Part shown: positions 1-5,219 of the stretch, piece by piece
Position numbering within the stretch: position 1 is the stretch's first letter
Layout: every line of letters begins with the position of its first letter
Origin: Methanoregulaceae archaeon
GTDB taxonomy: Archaea; Halobacteriota; Methanomicrobia; Methanomicrobiales; Methanospirillaceae
DNA length: 7,356 bases
Direction of reading: 5' to 3'
NCBI GenBank assembly: GCA_025453715.1
Contig: JALOPT010000138.1
Span: 1 to 7,356, forward strand
Made by a program: the position numbers and the translations under genes
Notes under the pieces: model-generated
The model's database searches: none
What the model was told of the DNA's origin: nothing
What the model saw: the letters and a program-made list of their open reading frames with translations, nothing else

Positions 1-299
1 CGGCACGTGACGGCCAGCGGGATCGAAAACTTCGGGTTGAAGAGCACGTCGATACACTCGCGCCGCACGGCCAGCGGCAGCGCGACCTGATCCCAGAGCA
101 GGCGCGGCGTCATGGGCACGACGACGTGTCTTACGCCTGCCGACTCCGGGACGAGATTCGGTGGCGGCGGCCGCTGGAAGAAAAATACGAACTCATGACC
201 CGACCCGAGCGCGAGCATGGCTCGCAGGAGCTGGGTCGTGTACACGACGACGCCACCGGGGTGCTGCCCGATGTGCCGAAGCATGATCCCTATGCGCAA
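1..299 (-). CDS. Glycosyltransferase, GT-B fold (GT4/GT1-like), N-terminal fragment
   Basis: Translation of the minus strand from 299 to the window edge gives 99 open codons beginning LRIGIMLRHIGQHPGG, followed by V-V-V-Y-T-T-Q-L-L-R, later LLWDQVALPLAVRR and DVLFNPKFSIPL. This pattern (first beta strand, Gly-rich loop, helix, then a W-D-Q segment and a D-V-L-F strand) is typical of the N-terminal half of GT-B glycosyltransferases that build surface polysaccharides or glycoproteins. The C-terminal, nucleotide-sugar-binding half lies outside the window. A TTG at 297-299 is the best start: AGGA (minus-strand reading of 308-311) lies 8 bases before it, and it aligns with the usual start just before the first strand; an ATG follows six codons later. 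The stop of nre is 22 bases upstream on the same strand, so it could look operonic, but GC is about 66 % here (197 of the first 300 bases) against about 50 % next door. Donor and acceptor cannot be told. Confidence 0.8.
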   Translation of the reverse strand, partial: MRIGIMLRHIGQHPGGVVVYTTQLLRAMLALGSGHEFVFFFQRPPPPNLVPESAGVRHVVVPMTPRLLWDQVALPLAVRRECIDVLFNPKFSIPLAVTC

Positions 300-307
300 G
301 CTCTTGA

Positions 308-311
308 TCCT
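308..311 (-). promoter_or_regulatory. Ribosome binding site for the glycosyltransferase TTG start
   Basis: AGGA on the minus strand sits 8 bases before the TTG at 299. No in-frame ATG occurs between the upstream stop codon and this TTG, so the site supports the TTG start over the internal ATG. Confidence 0.4.
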
Positions 312-321
312 GATACCTGAG

Positions 322-1548
322 TCATCGTGGCCGCCCGGTCCCGGAACCCAACAGCTCCGATGTTATTCGACAGGATCGATACCTGAATGCCGAAAGGGTC
401 GCCTGATGCCCTTTGTTCAGTCGGGCAAGAAGGGTACTTTCCTTGTAAAACCGGTCAGGAGAAAGAGTGAATCCCGTTGCGAGGTAGCTGAGTGCGTCTG
501 ATAGTCCATCAAACTCTTTTGGTGATGACCTCATAGCATGCTTTACATTTTCCCTGACATTAAAAACCCCCAGGGGAATATACCCCCGCCGGGCTTCACG
601 AAGTATAATCGCTCCTGCCTGTTTTCCTTCTTGAGCAAGGGCATCGAGAACTGCCATCCTGCAGGAATAATAACACCCTCCAACAGGAGAATACCCTTGT
701 TTTTTCCGGTGTCCTTCATGATCTGCAAAGATCATTTCCTCACGTCCAAGCACGTGAAGAAATGCTTCAATCCATTCGTACTGCCATGCAGTGGGGATCA
801 GCAGGACCGCGTAATGGTTATTCAGGCTGTCAAATTCGTGCACACGGTAACAATCGATGGGTGAATTCCGCCTGACACGGGAGAGTAAATGATCACCGAG
901 CAAGGTATCGCAGGCAGTGATCGACCAGCGTGTCGGGACCAGCTTTCTTTTTCTACCGATCCCGATTGTCCCGACAGAAAACGCTTTCTGAATCCCTGAA
1001 AACGAGACCCCTTTGTGATGGAGGTCAATTACTGCCCCGGATGCCCCCAGGTCGGTGTCATAATAGGCCTTCTCGAGGTCGTGGTCCCACCGTCCTTTTA
1101 TAATTTCAAACTGTTCCATCCTTGCACTTGGACCATGGGGTGATGATTCTTCTGAAAACATCATCCCAGAAGGCGCGGTTTCAAATGTAACTTCGCTCTC
1201 TACAGATGAGGATGAAAGGGCTATTTCCTGGAGTTTTTCCACAAAGGGATTATGGAGATTATCTGCGGCTATCCGCTGCTTTCCCCGGACAAGCGATAGA
1301 CGATAGCTGATTATCTCTTCCTGGGTGATGCCTGCAGGGATCCACGACTCAGGGGAATCCATTATCCGGGTATCCCCGTGGCGGGCTGCAATGATCGGGC
1401 CGGCATAAATCTTAGGATACGCGTAGCTCCCGATAAATACCGAAGGGGGTGAACTTCCCTCCATCTCACGCCCGACTTCAACAGACCGCATCTGTGCTGA
1501 AAGTGAGCTGGTAATCTGCCTGAGGTACGCCCCTTTTCCTGACGTCAT
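322..1548 (-). CDS. nre: Archaeal Nre-family DNA repair protein
   Basis: This 408-residue protein is recognised as an archaeal Nre protein. Nre proteins are near-universal in archaea; in Haloferax, NreA acts in mitomycin-C damage repair with UvrABC and depends on PCNA (established knowledge). Family-like blocks are SVFIGSYAYPKIYAGPI (36-52), KLVPTRWSITACDTLLGDHL (202-221), GGCYYSCRMAVLDAL (290-304) and RRGYIPLGVFNVRENV (320-335). Residues 382-389, QATLSAFR, resemble a PCNA-interacting (PIP) box, with R where the last aromatic is expected. About 19 residues follow it, more GC-rich and low in complexity. The N-terminal zinc finger of many NreA proteins is absent, and a TGA two codons before the ATG rules out a longer start, so this may be the NreB type. 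No clear Shine-Dalgarno is seen; a TATA-like element 26-35 bases upstream suggests a very short leader. It follows the amidohydrolase gene by 103 bases on the same strand. Confidence 0.85.
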   Translation of the reverse strand: MTSGKGAYLRQITSSLSAQMRSVEVGREMEGSSPPSVFIGSYAYPKIYAGPIIAARHGDTRIMDSPESWIPAGITQEEIISYRLSLVRGKQRIAADNLHNPFVEKLQEIALSSSSVESEVTFETAPSGMMFSEESSPHGPSARMEQFEIIKGRWDHDLEKAYYDTDLGASGAVIDLHHKGVSFSGIQKAFSVGTIGIGRKRKLVPTRWSITACDTLLGDHLLSRVRRNSPIDCYRVHEFDSLNNHYAVLLIPTAWQYEWIEAFLHVLGREEMIFADHEGHRKKQGYSPVGGCYYSCRMAVLDALAQEGKQAGAIILREARRGYIPLGVFNVRENVKHAMRSSPKEFDGLSDALSYLATGFTLSPDRFYKESTLLARLNKGHQATLSAFRYRSCRITSELLGSGTGRPR

Positions 1549-1573
1549 TGTTCATACACAGATGGCAATGTGC

Positions 1574-1583
1574 AGGATATAAA
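1574..1583 (-). promoter_or_regulatory. TATA-like promoter element of nre
   Basis: The minus strand reads CTTTATATCC, centred about 31 bases before the nre ATG at 1548. Archaeal transcription starts about 25-27 bases from the TATA centre, which would place the start only a few bases before the ATG. A nearly leaderless mRNA fits the absence of a Shine-Dalgarno motif. The expected purine-rich BRE is not obvious. The rest of 1549-1651 holds nothing else recognisable. Confidence 0.45.
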
Positions 1584-1651
1584 GCGGAGGAACGCGGCGT
1601 GAAAGTGAATACATTCCGGAATGATGCAGATCATTATTGCCACAGGAATGT

Positions 1652-2455
1652 TCAGGCAATATTATCCCAGAACCGGGACAAAACATCCCAGATACGTCCA
1701 TGTAACTCCTTTGCTGCGGATTTATCTATATAACCCGGTTGATCCGGGCCGTTCGTTTCACGTTCGTATAATCCCCTGTTAACCTCGATCTGTACCCAGG
1801 GAATATCCCTGTGCCAGCGATGAGAAATTGAGATGAACCCACCTGCATACGGACGGTTGATTAACACCGCACTTTCATTTCCAAATTCGCTCCTGAAATG
1901 TTGTGCAAGCTCCTGGATCAACCCCTCCGGGCAGGTAGGCAATATTCCCGGCCGGGGTGCCCCGTTCAGATCACCATTATTTCCAAGACAGATAAGTGGT
2001 CGTGTGTTGCCCGGGTCATCCTTGTCTGGTAACGCCTGCGGGAGCATACTATGGCAGTCAAATGCGATCATGACCTTTTTTTCATCCGTTAGACGGTCAA
2101 TCTGCTCATGGTAGGGGAAGAAATACTTCACCATAAGTCGGTGTACCAGGTTAATATCCGGAAACCGGTCATCCCTGTATACCGGCGTCCCAAACCCGGT
2201 TATGGATTTGATCGCGCCATCAGGGTATTTTGGGGCAAGATGGTACGGTGGGCGGTTGAGATCGACTACTACCCGGGATACATCGGTATCAATAAATGCA
2301 GCAACCCGGGGCCTGAAATTAAAAATTTCCCGTGTTCCCGGGTCACTGTAGAATGTGACCTCCCGGGGGCTCAGGACAACACGGTCACTGACTTCCAGCG
2401 GAATTATTGTACCCCCATGGGGGACTGATATAATGAACGGATACATAATTGCCAA
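1652..2455 (-). CDS. N-formylglutamate amidohydrolase-family (HutG-like) protein
   Basis: A 267-residue protein of the N-formylglutamate amidohydrolase family, metal-dependent hydrolases that release formate from N-formylglutamate in histidine degradation or act on related N-acyl amino acids. Family blocks are in order: SVPHGG (10-15), VVDLNR (63-68), DCHSM (133-137), NRPYAGGFIS (200-209) and QIEVNRGLYE (222-231). The His in SVPHGG, the Asp/His of DCHSM and the Glu of QIEVNR are the likely metal and catalytic residues (inferred from conservation). Length is normal and there is no signal peptide, so it is cytosolic. The TTG at 2453-2455 is preferred over the ATG three codons later (2444-2446) because GGAGG (2461-2465, minus strand) is 5 bases from the TTG but 14 from the ATG. 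No other histidine-utilisation gene is present, so the true substrate is uncertain. Confidence 0.88.
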   Translation of the reverse strand: MAIMYPFIISVPHGGTIIPLEVSDRVVLSPREVTFYSDPGTREIFNFRPRVAAFIDTDVSRVVVDLNRPPYHLAPKYPDGAIKSITGFGTPVYRDDRFPDINLVHRLMVKYFFPYHEQIDRLTDEKKVMIAFDCHSMLPQALPDKDDPGNTRPLICLGNNGDLNGAPRPGILPTCPEGLIQELAQHFRSEFGNESAVLINRPYAGGFISISHRWHRDIPWVQIEVNRGLYERETNGPDQPGYIDKSAAKELHGRIWDVLSRFWDNIA

Positions 2456-2460
2456 CCGGG

Positions 2461-2465
2461 CCTCC
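2461..2465 (-). promoter_or_regulatory. Ribosome binding site deciding the TTG start of the amidohydrolase
   Basis: The minus strand reads GGAGG 5 bases before TTG 2455 and 14 bases before the alternative ATG 2446. This spacing favours the TTG start. Confidence 0.65.
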
Positions 2466-2488
2466 GTTAACTTACTGAAGGCCCTGAA

Positions 2489-2498
2489 AAGATATAAC
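2489..2498 (-). promoter_or_regulatory. Possible TATA box for the amidohydrolase gene
   Basis: The minus strand reads GTTATATCTT, centred about 38 bases before the TTG start. This predicts a transcription start near 2467 and a leader of about 12 bases that just includes the GGAGG site. It is a match by eye only. Confidence 0.4.
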
Positions 2499-2718
2499 GA
2501 TGTAGAACCATATTTACCCTCTCACCGGCCAACAACCAATAATCGCCTTATTTTGGCTTTAATATTAATTTATCCCCCTTTAACTGCACATTCAGCGGTT
2601 ACACTGGGACCGCCCGGCCCTTGAATGGAGGAGTACATGTATAACGAAACGTCTTCACGCGCCTGAAACATTAATGCCAGACATTAACGTGACTGTACTA
2701 TCATTTTAAGGCATATGA
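2499..2718. other. Intergenic stretch between divergent genes, no convincing gene
   Basis: This is the central part of the 338-base gap between the amidohydrolase (minus) and the secreted protein (plus). It is AT-rich around 2552-2575, with a TTTAATATTAATTTATCC-like stretch that could be a TATA region. A 9-codon ORF (2637-2666, ATG...TGA) is preceded by GGAGG at 2627-2631 with ideal 5-base spacing; it encodes MYNETSSRA and may be a leader peptide or chance. ACATTAAT (2668-2675) and ACATTAAC (2681-2688) form a short direct repeat with a 13-base period. No tRNA-like cloverleaf or longer ORF with coding character was recognised. Confidence 0.4.
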
Positions 2719-2731
2719 GAGTATATATCTC
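2719..2731 (+). promoter_or_regulatory. TATA box for the secreted protein gene
   Basis: GTATATATCT at 2721-2730 is a strong archaeal TATA match. With a usual 25-27 base offset, transcription would begin near 2750, inside or just after the left arm of the inverted repeat at 2740-2779, giving a leader of about 40 bases before ATG 2794. Confidence 0.55.
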
Positions 2732-2739
2732 AATATAAG

Positions 2740-2779
2740 CAATCCGGGCACCCCCGATCTGGGAATACAACCCGGATTG
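2740..2779. repeat. Perfect 9-base inverted repeat in the leader of the secreted protein gene
   Basis: CAATCCGGG (2740-2748) and CCCGGATTG (2771-2779) are exact reverse complements separated by 22 bases. The pair lies between the TATA box and the ribosome binding site, so it may be an operator for a dimeric regulator at the transcription start, or an mRNA hairpin just before the GAGGT at 2782-2786. The sequence does not separate these options. Confidence 0.5.
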
Positions 2780-2781
2780 AT

Positions 2782-2786
2782 GAGGT
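2782..2786 (+). promoter_or_regulatory. Ribosome binding site for the secreted protein
   Basis: GAGGT lies 7 bases before ATG 2794 and matches the archaeal anti-Shine-Dalgarno well. It supports this start, which also puts a clean signal peptide at the N-terminus. Confidence 0.65.
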
Positions 2787-2793
2787 TGTAACT

Positions 2794-3720
2794 ATGAATA
2801 AAATTTTACTTGCCGGGATACTGGTCCTTCTCCTGTTTGTTGGTACCGCCGCAGCCGTGAGCGTGAATTATGCTCAAACACAGAGCATTCCCCTGAATAC
2901 CGCCAGGGATAATGCCAATTCAGCACTATTATCATACGTTGCCCAGGGTAAGCTGGGTTCCTCAACCGCATTATGGAAAGGGGCATCGCTTTCACCGGTA
3001 CCGATAATCATCTATGACCAGTCCGGAGTTGTCTACTCCTACCTGTTTGACGTGGTAAACAAAAACGGTATTATCGTCGGGCAGGTCAATGCAGCCGGAA
3101 ATAAGATTATTGGTGTCCCTGTTATCAGTATAGAAAAGACCCCCCGTTCGTTTGACCCTGCGATTGTTATCCCAAAAATCCGCGAAACTGCACAGGAAGC
3201 ATATGCAGGTTCAACTATCGATTACGTGGTATTTGTCATGACCCAGGACAAGAAGATCGCTGCAATGGTAATACTTACCGAACAGAACGGGCTGAGCCAC
3301 CGCCTGATTTACGACATCCGGACATCCAGACTCCTGTCTGAGCGGATTACCTATCCTGGGCTAATCGATGCATCCACTCCATCCTCCGTGTTCGTCTCGA
3401 TGAGCAGTTCCAGTGCAAGTCGTGCAATCCAGAACTATGAAACCCGGACGAAGTCAGTAGCTCGTGTTGTTCCTGTAATGCGACGTGTTGTACCGGCGAA
3501 TTACCTGAAACCCACAAGTACCGTAGTTCCAGGTGCATCAGTGGTGAAATCTGCTGAAAAAGGAAATTCCCTCTCATATTATGTAACAGAGCCATTGGTA
3601 ACAACTCAACTAAGACCATATACCACAGCCATATCCGTTAATATCCCTAAAGAAATGACCCCTGTTTCCACATCCAACCTCAGGCAGCCACTTTCGGTAC
3701 ACCGGTTTTTACTGGTATAA
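2794..3720 (+). CDS. Secreted protein of unknown function with signal peptide
   Basis: A 308-residue protein. Residues 1-21 form a classic Sec signal peptide: MNK, a long hydrophobic core, and an AAA cleavage region before VSVNYAQ. The following 100 or so residues have helical ALLSYVAQGKL, a W-K-G-A segment, PVPIIIYDQSGVVYSYLFDV, then GIIVGQVNAAGNKIIGVPVI. This order (Ala-rich helix, Tyr/Asp strand, Y-L-F-D strand, I-V-G-x-V strand) recalls pro-domain or inhibitor-like modules found before papain/C39-type peptidases in methanogen secreted proteins. No Cys or His protease centre follows; the protein has no cysteine. The second half (about 210-308) is Ser/Thr/Val-rich and probably extended. No C-terminal membrane anchor is seen, so it is likely released or loosely bound to the cell surface. 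It is monocistronic with its own promoter. No known function can be assigned. Confidence 0.8.
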   Translation: MNKILLAGILVLLLFVGTAAAVSVNYAQTQSIPLNTARDNANSALLSYVAQGKLGSSTALWKGASLSPVPIIIYDQSGVVYSYLFDVVNKNGIIVGQVNAAGNKIIGVPVISIEKTPRSFDPAIVIPKIRETAQEAYAGSTIDYVVFVMTQDKKIAAMVILTEQNGLSHRLIYDIRTSRLLSERITYPGLIDASTPSSVFVSMSSSSASRAIQNYETRTKSVARVVPVMRRVVPANYLKPTSTVVPGASVVKSAEKGNSLSYYVTEPLVTTQLRPYTTAISVNIPKEMTPVSTSNLRQPLSVHRFLLV

Positions 3721-3729
3721 CCGGCTAAC

Positions 3730-3740
3730 ACTTTTTATAC
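3730..3740 (+). terminator. T-rich terminator after the secreted protein gene
   Basis: Ten bases after the TAA a short T run occurs (T5 at 3732-3736). Archaeal termination can depend on U-runs alone, so this is a plausible but weak terminator. Confidence 0.3.
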
Positions 3741-4026
3741 ATTTGAAAAATTGGTACCTGTGAATAACCCTGTTGGAGACTCCCCCGACTTGTGAACGAT
3801 ACAATACCACTGTTTTGCATGATTAGAGGGGGTTGCCCCCTGGACCGGGTGAGAACGTCCCTTCATGTGTGTTACAAAAAGCCGGGTAATCAGAGATTCC
3901 TTACCAGGCTCTATCATGTCTCTGCCAGCAGGTAAAAAAATGACCATTATGGGTTTTGTTTTAATCTTTTGCATTTCCGTATAACTCTGTGGTACCATCA
4001 TGTCACCCAAATACCCGGAACACTGG
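3741..4026. other. Gene-free stretch between convergent genes, with one GC-rich hairpin
   Basis: The 333 bases from 3721 to 4053 separate two convergent genes. A 152-codon open frame crosses the area on the minus strand (3735-4193), but it overlaps the 3' end of the cohesin-like gene, shows no recognisable motif and lacks a good ribosome site. A 39-codon plus-strand frame with a hydrophobic end (ending with TAA near 3982) also lacks a ribosome site. The one clear structure is AGGGGG-TTG-CCCCCT at 3827-3841. No tRNA or known RNA was recognised. Confidence 0.4.
3827..3841. repeat. Perfect 6-base-pair hairpin with a 3-base loop
   Basis: AGGGGG (3827-3832) and CCCCCT (3836-3841) are exact complements around TTG. 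No T run follows on either strand, so it does not look like an ordinary terminator. It could be part of a small RNA or chance in a GC-rich patch. Confidence 0.4.
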
Positions 4027-4029
4027 GAT

Positions 4030-4047
4030 AAGAAAAAAAGGAAAATT
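4030..4047 (-). terminator. Oligo-T terminator for the cohesin-like gene
   Basis: On the minus strand, starting 7 bases after the TAA stop, the sequence runs through TTTTCC and then a T7 tract followed by CTTATCC. Tandem T-runs just after the stop match archaeal intrinsic termination signals. Confidence 0.5.
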
Positions 4048-4053
4048 CCAGGG

Positions 4054-4836
4054 TTATATTCTCTTTGTAACTGCCATGAACAGGAGTGAAAGCCCTGCAA
4101 CAAGGGCAACGATACCAATGGCGTAAAATATCCACCTGGGAATTTTCGCAAACAGTGACGTGGATGTAGTTGTTGTGACAATTTCGTCCTCACCCGGATT
4201 TCCAGGCGGAATATTGGATGTTACTGAAAGTTCTACAGGGGTTTCCAAAACTGCTGGAGGTGGTGTGGAGGTAGTCAATGTCGGAGAACTCGTCACAACC
4301 GTAGTAACAGGAGCAACCGAAACATTCGAAACCGTTGCAGAACTGCTAGCAGATACCCCGCCTGGTTTTACAACCAGTTGTGCTGTGGTAGTATCAGGAT
4401 TAATATACCCGCCGTGGTCATCATCGATCCTGATATTCTGTAATCTGATAGTGGTTGTTCCGGCAGATACCGCTTCGACGGTTACCTTCGCCAGGGTCGT
4501 CCCGGACGCCCCTTCCTCGATAGCTTTTCCAAAGTCAAGCGCACTAATTGTCACACGCCCAGCCGGGAGAGAGGTAGTATTACTCAGCTTTGCCCATGTG
4601 GGAAAGGTTACACGGGTAATCTGGCCCGCAGAAGGATTGGTCAATTGAAAATCCATCTGGTAACCTGACAGGCCGGCTGGGAGCGTATTAATCGCGATTT
4701 CGTAGGTTACGGTTGACCCCGGCAACAGGGTTACACCGGGAGGACTAAGGCTTATCGTCGAACCTTGTGACGCAGAGACTGTGCCGGAAGCAGCGATCAC
4801 AAGGATCATTACAAGAAACAGCAGGAGGGTTTTCAT
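4054..4836 (-). CDS. Cohesin-like domain surface protein, C-terminally membrane-anchored
   Basis: Starting at ATG 4834-4836 gives 260 residues with a signal peptide: MKTLLLFLVMILVIAASG with cleavage likely after VSA near residue 22. The open frame extends 56 codons further upstream, but this start is preferred because it gives the proper signal peptide. Residues about 26-157 resemble a cohesin-type beta-sandwich: PGSTVTYEIAINTLPAGLSGYQ, a V-T-F-P strand, ISALDFG, TTLAKVTVEAVSAGTTTI, and a final TAQLVV strand. Cohesin domains bind dockerin modules or act as extracellular adhesion modules; in methanogens their partners are mostly unknown. Residues 158-228 are a Ser/Thr/Pro/Val-rich linker with possible N-glycosylation sites (NTT, NVS). 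Residues 234-255 form one transmembrane helix followed by TKRI, so the domain sits outside the cell. No strong Shine-Dalgarno is visible (GTGAT 3 bases before the ATG at best). It diverges from the hgc operon. The family call is by fold-like pattern, so moderate. Confidence 0.75.
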   Translation of the reverse strand: MKTLLLFLVMILVIAASGTVSASQGSTISLSPPGVTLLPGSTVTYEIAINTLPAGLSGYQMDFQLTNPSAGQITRVTFPTWAKLSNTTSLPAGRVTISALDFGKAIEEGASGTTLAKVTVEAVSAGTTTIRLQNIRIDDDHGGYINPDTTTAQLVVKPGGVSASSSATVSNVSVAPVTTVVTSSPTLTTSTPPPAVLETPVELSVTSNIPPGNPGEDEIVTTTTSTSLFAKIPRWIFYAIGIVALVAGLSLLFMAVTKRI

Positions 4837-4876
4837 TGTATCACACAGCGGTACCTGGTGTCCCGGAAGATGTTTA

Positions 4877-4889
4877 ATATTCTGAATAT
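4877..4889. promoter_or_regulatory. Perfect 13-base palindrome, candidate operator between cohesin-like gene and hgc operon
   Basis: ATATTC-T-GAATAT is a perfect inverted repeat with a single central base. GAATA recurs at 4893-4897, 9 bases after the GAATA within the palindrome (4884-4888). It lies just upstream of the hgc TATA box and close to the predicted transcription start of the divergent gene. It is a natural candidate binding site for a dimeric regulator, for example the AbrB-type protein encoded next to it; this link is inferred. Confidence 0.45.
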
Positions 4890-4903
4890 GTTGAATAATC
4901 AGA

Positions 4904-4918
4904 TAAAGATATATCAGG
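4904..4918. promoter_or_regulatory. TATA region of the hgc operon, possibly bidirectional
   Basis: AAAGATATATCAGG contains the palindromic GATATATC (4908-4915), centred about 38 bases before GTG 4950. A start near 4937 would give a leader of about a dozen bases carrying the GGAG site. Read on the minus strand the same element is GATATATCTTTATC and could serve the cohesin-like gene with a leader of about 50 bases. Confidence 0.5.
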
Positions 4919-4938
4919 AGAAGACCTACCATAAGAGC

Positions 4939-4942
4939 GGAG
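4939..4942 (+). promoter_or_regulatory. Ribosome binding site for the AbrB-type gene GTG start
   Basis: GGAG lies 7 bases before GTG 4950. The next in-frame ATG is at codon 40, inside the AbrB fold, so the GTG start is needed. Confidence 0.6.
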
Positions 4943-4949
4943 AAAACAC

Positions 4950-5219
4950 GTGAGGAAGAAGGAAACCGCTGATTGCGACTCAGATACATGCCGTATAGAG
5001 GCAATTCTGACGGTAGATGAGCGGGGACAGATTGTTATCCCTAAAGAAGTCAGGGAATCTGCAAAAATGGGAGCAGGGGACCGGCTTGCGCTCGTCAGCT
5101 GTATGAAAGACGGGGAAGTCTGCTGCGTTATGCTCATCCACGCTGACCAGCTGACATCAATGGTAAGAAGCGCCCTGTCCCCTGTGATGAAAGACATTAT
5201 CGGGGAGGGGTTATCGTAA
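4950..5219 (+). CDS. AbrB/SpoVT-type HgcAB-associated protein (putative regulator)
   Basis: An 89-residue protein. Residues 18-50 carry the swapped-hairpin AbrB/MazE/SpoVT pattern: AILTVDERGQIVIPKEVRES followed by AGDRLALVS. Such domains form dimers that bind DNA, often as autoregulators. The C-terminal part (60-89) is helical. It has five cysteines (9, 14, 51, 58, 59), including a vicinal pair in GEVCCV, unusual for a plain AbrB protein and suited to thiol-based metal or redox sensing (inference). A protein of this type is known to sit beside hgcAB in methanogens and sulfate reducers and is annotated as HgcAB-associated; its role is unproven. The gene starts with GTG, and its TAA overlaps the hgcA ATG by one base (TAATG), implying translational coupling. 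It could be a regulator of the operon, possibly acting at the palindrome at 4877-4889, or an accessory protein of the HgcAB complex. Confidence 0.85.
   Translation: MRKKETADCDSDTCRIEAILTVDERGQIVIPKEVRESAKMGAGDRLALVSCMKDGEVCCVMLIHADQLTSMVRSALSPVMKDIIGEGLS
5204..5208 (+). promoter_or_regulatory. Ribosome binding site for hgcA
   Basis: GGAGG lies 10 bases before ATG 5219, within the last codons of the upstream gene. Together with the TAATG overlap it supports the full-length hgcA start, including the Cys-rich extension, over the internal ATG at codon 87. Confidence 0.65.

Noticed and set aside
126..501. Plus-strand open frames in the GC-rich left end
   Set aside because: They are opposite to a much more convincing glycosyltransferase reading on the minus strand and the nre 3' end; high GC makes long chance frames common.
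2740..2779. Inverted repeat as the end of an insertion sequence or a CRISPR repeat
   Set aside because: Only two short arms exist, with no transposase, no flanking duplication and no further repeat-spacer units.
3856..3982. 39-codon plus-strand frame with a hydrophobic C-terminal part
   Set aside because: No ribosome binding site or promoter stands in front of it, and nothing in it resembles a known small protein.
3735..4193. 152-codon open frame on the minus strand
   Set aside because: It overlaps the 3' end of the cohesin-like gene in another frame, has no recognisable domain, mixed hydrophobic and charged composition, and no good ribosome site; probably chance.
4160..4648. 162-codon open frame on the plus strand
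   Set aside because: It lies wholly inside the cohesin-like gene on the opposite strand, and its Val/Thr/Ser-rich composition mirrors the antisense of the Thr/Val-rich linker.
4837..5004. Upstream extension of the cohesin-like frame to an ATG at 5004
   Set aside because: The extension would overlap the hgc promoter and the AbrB-type gene start, and would bury the signal peptide inside the protein.
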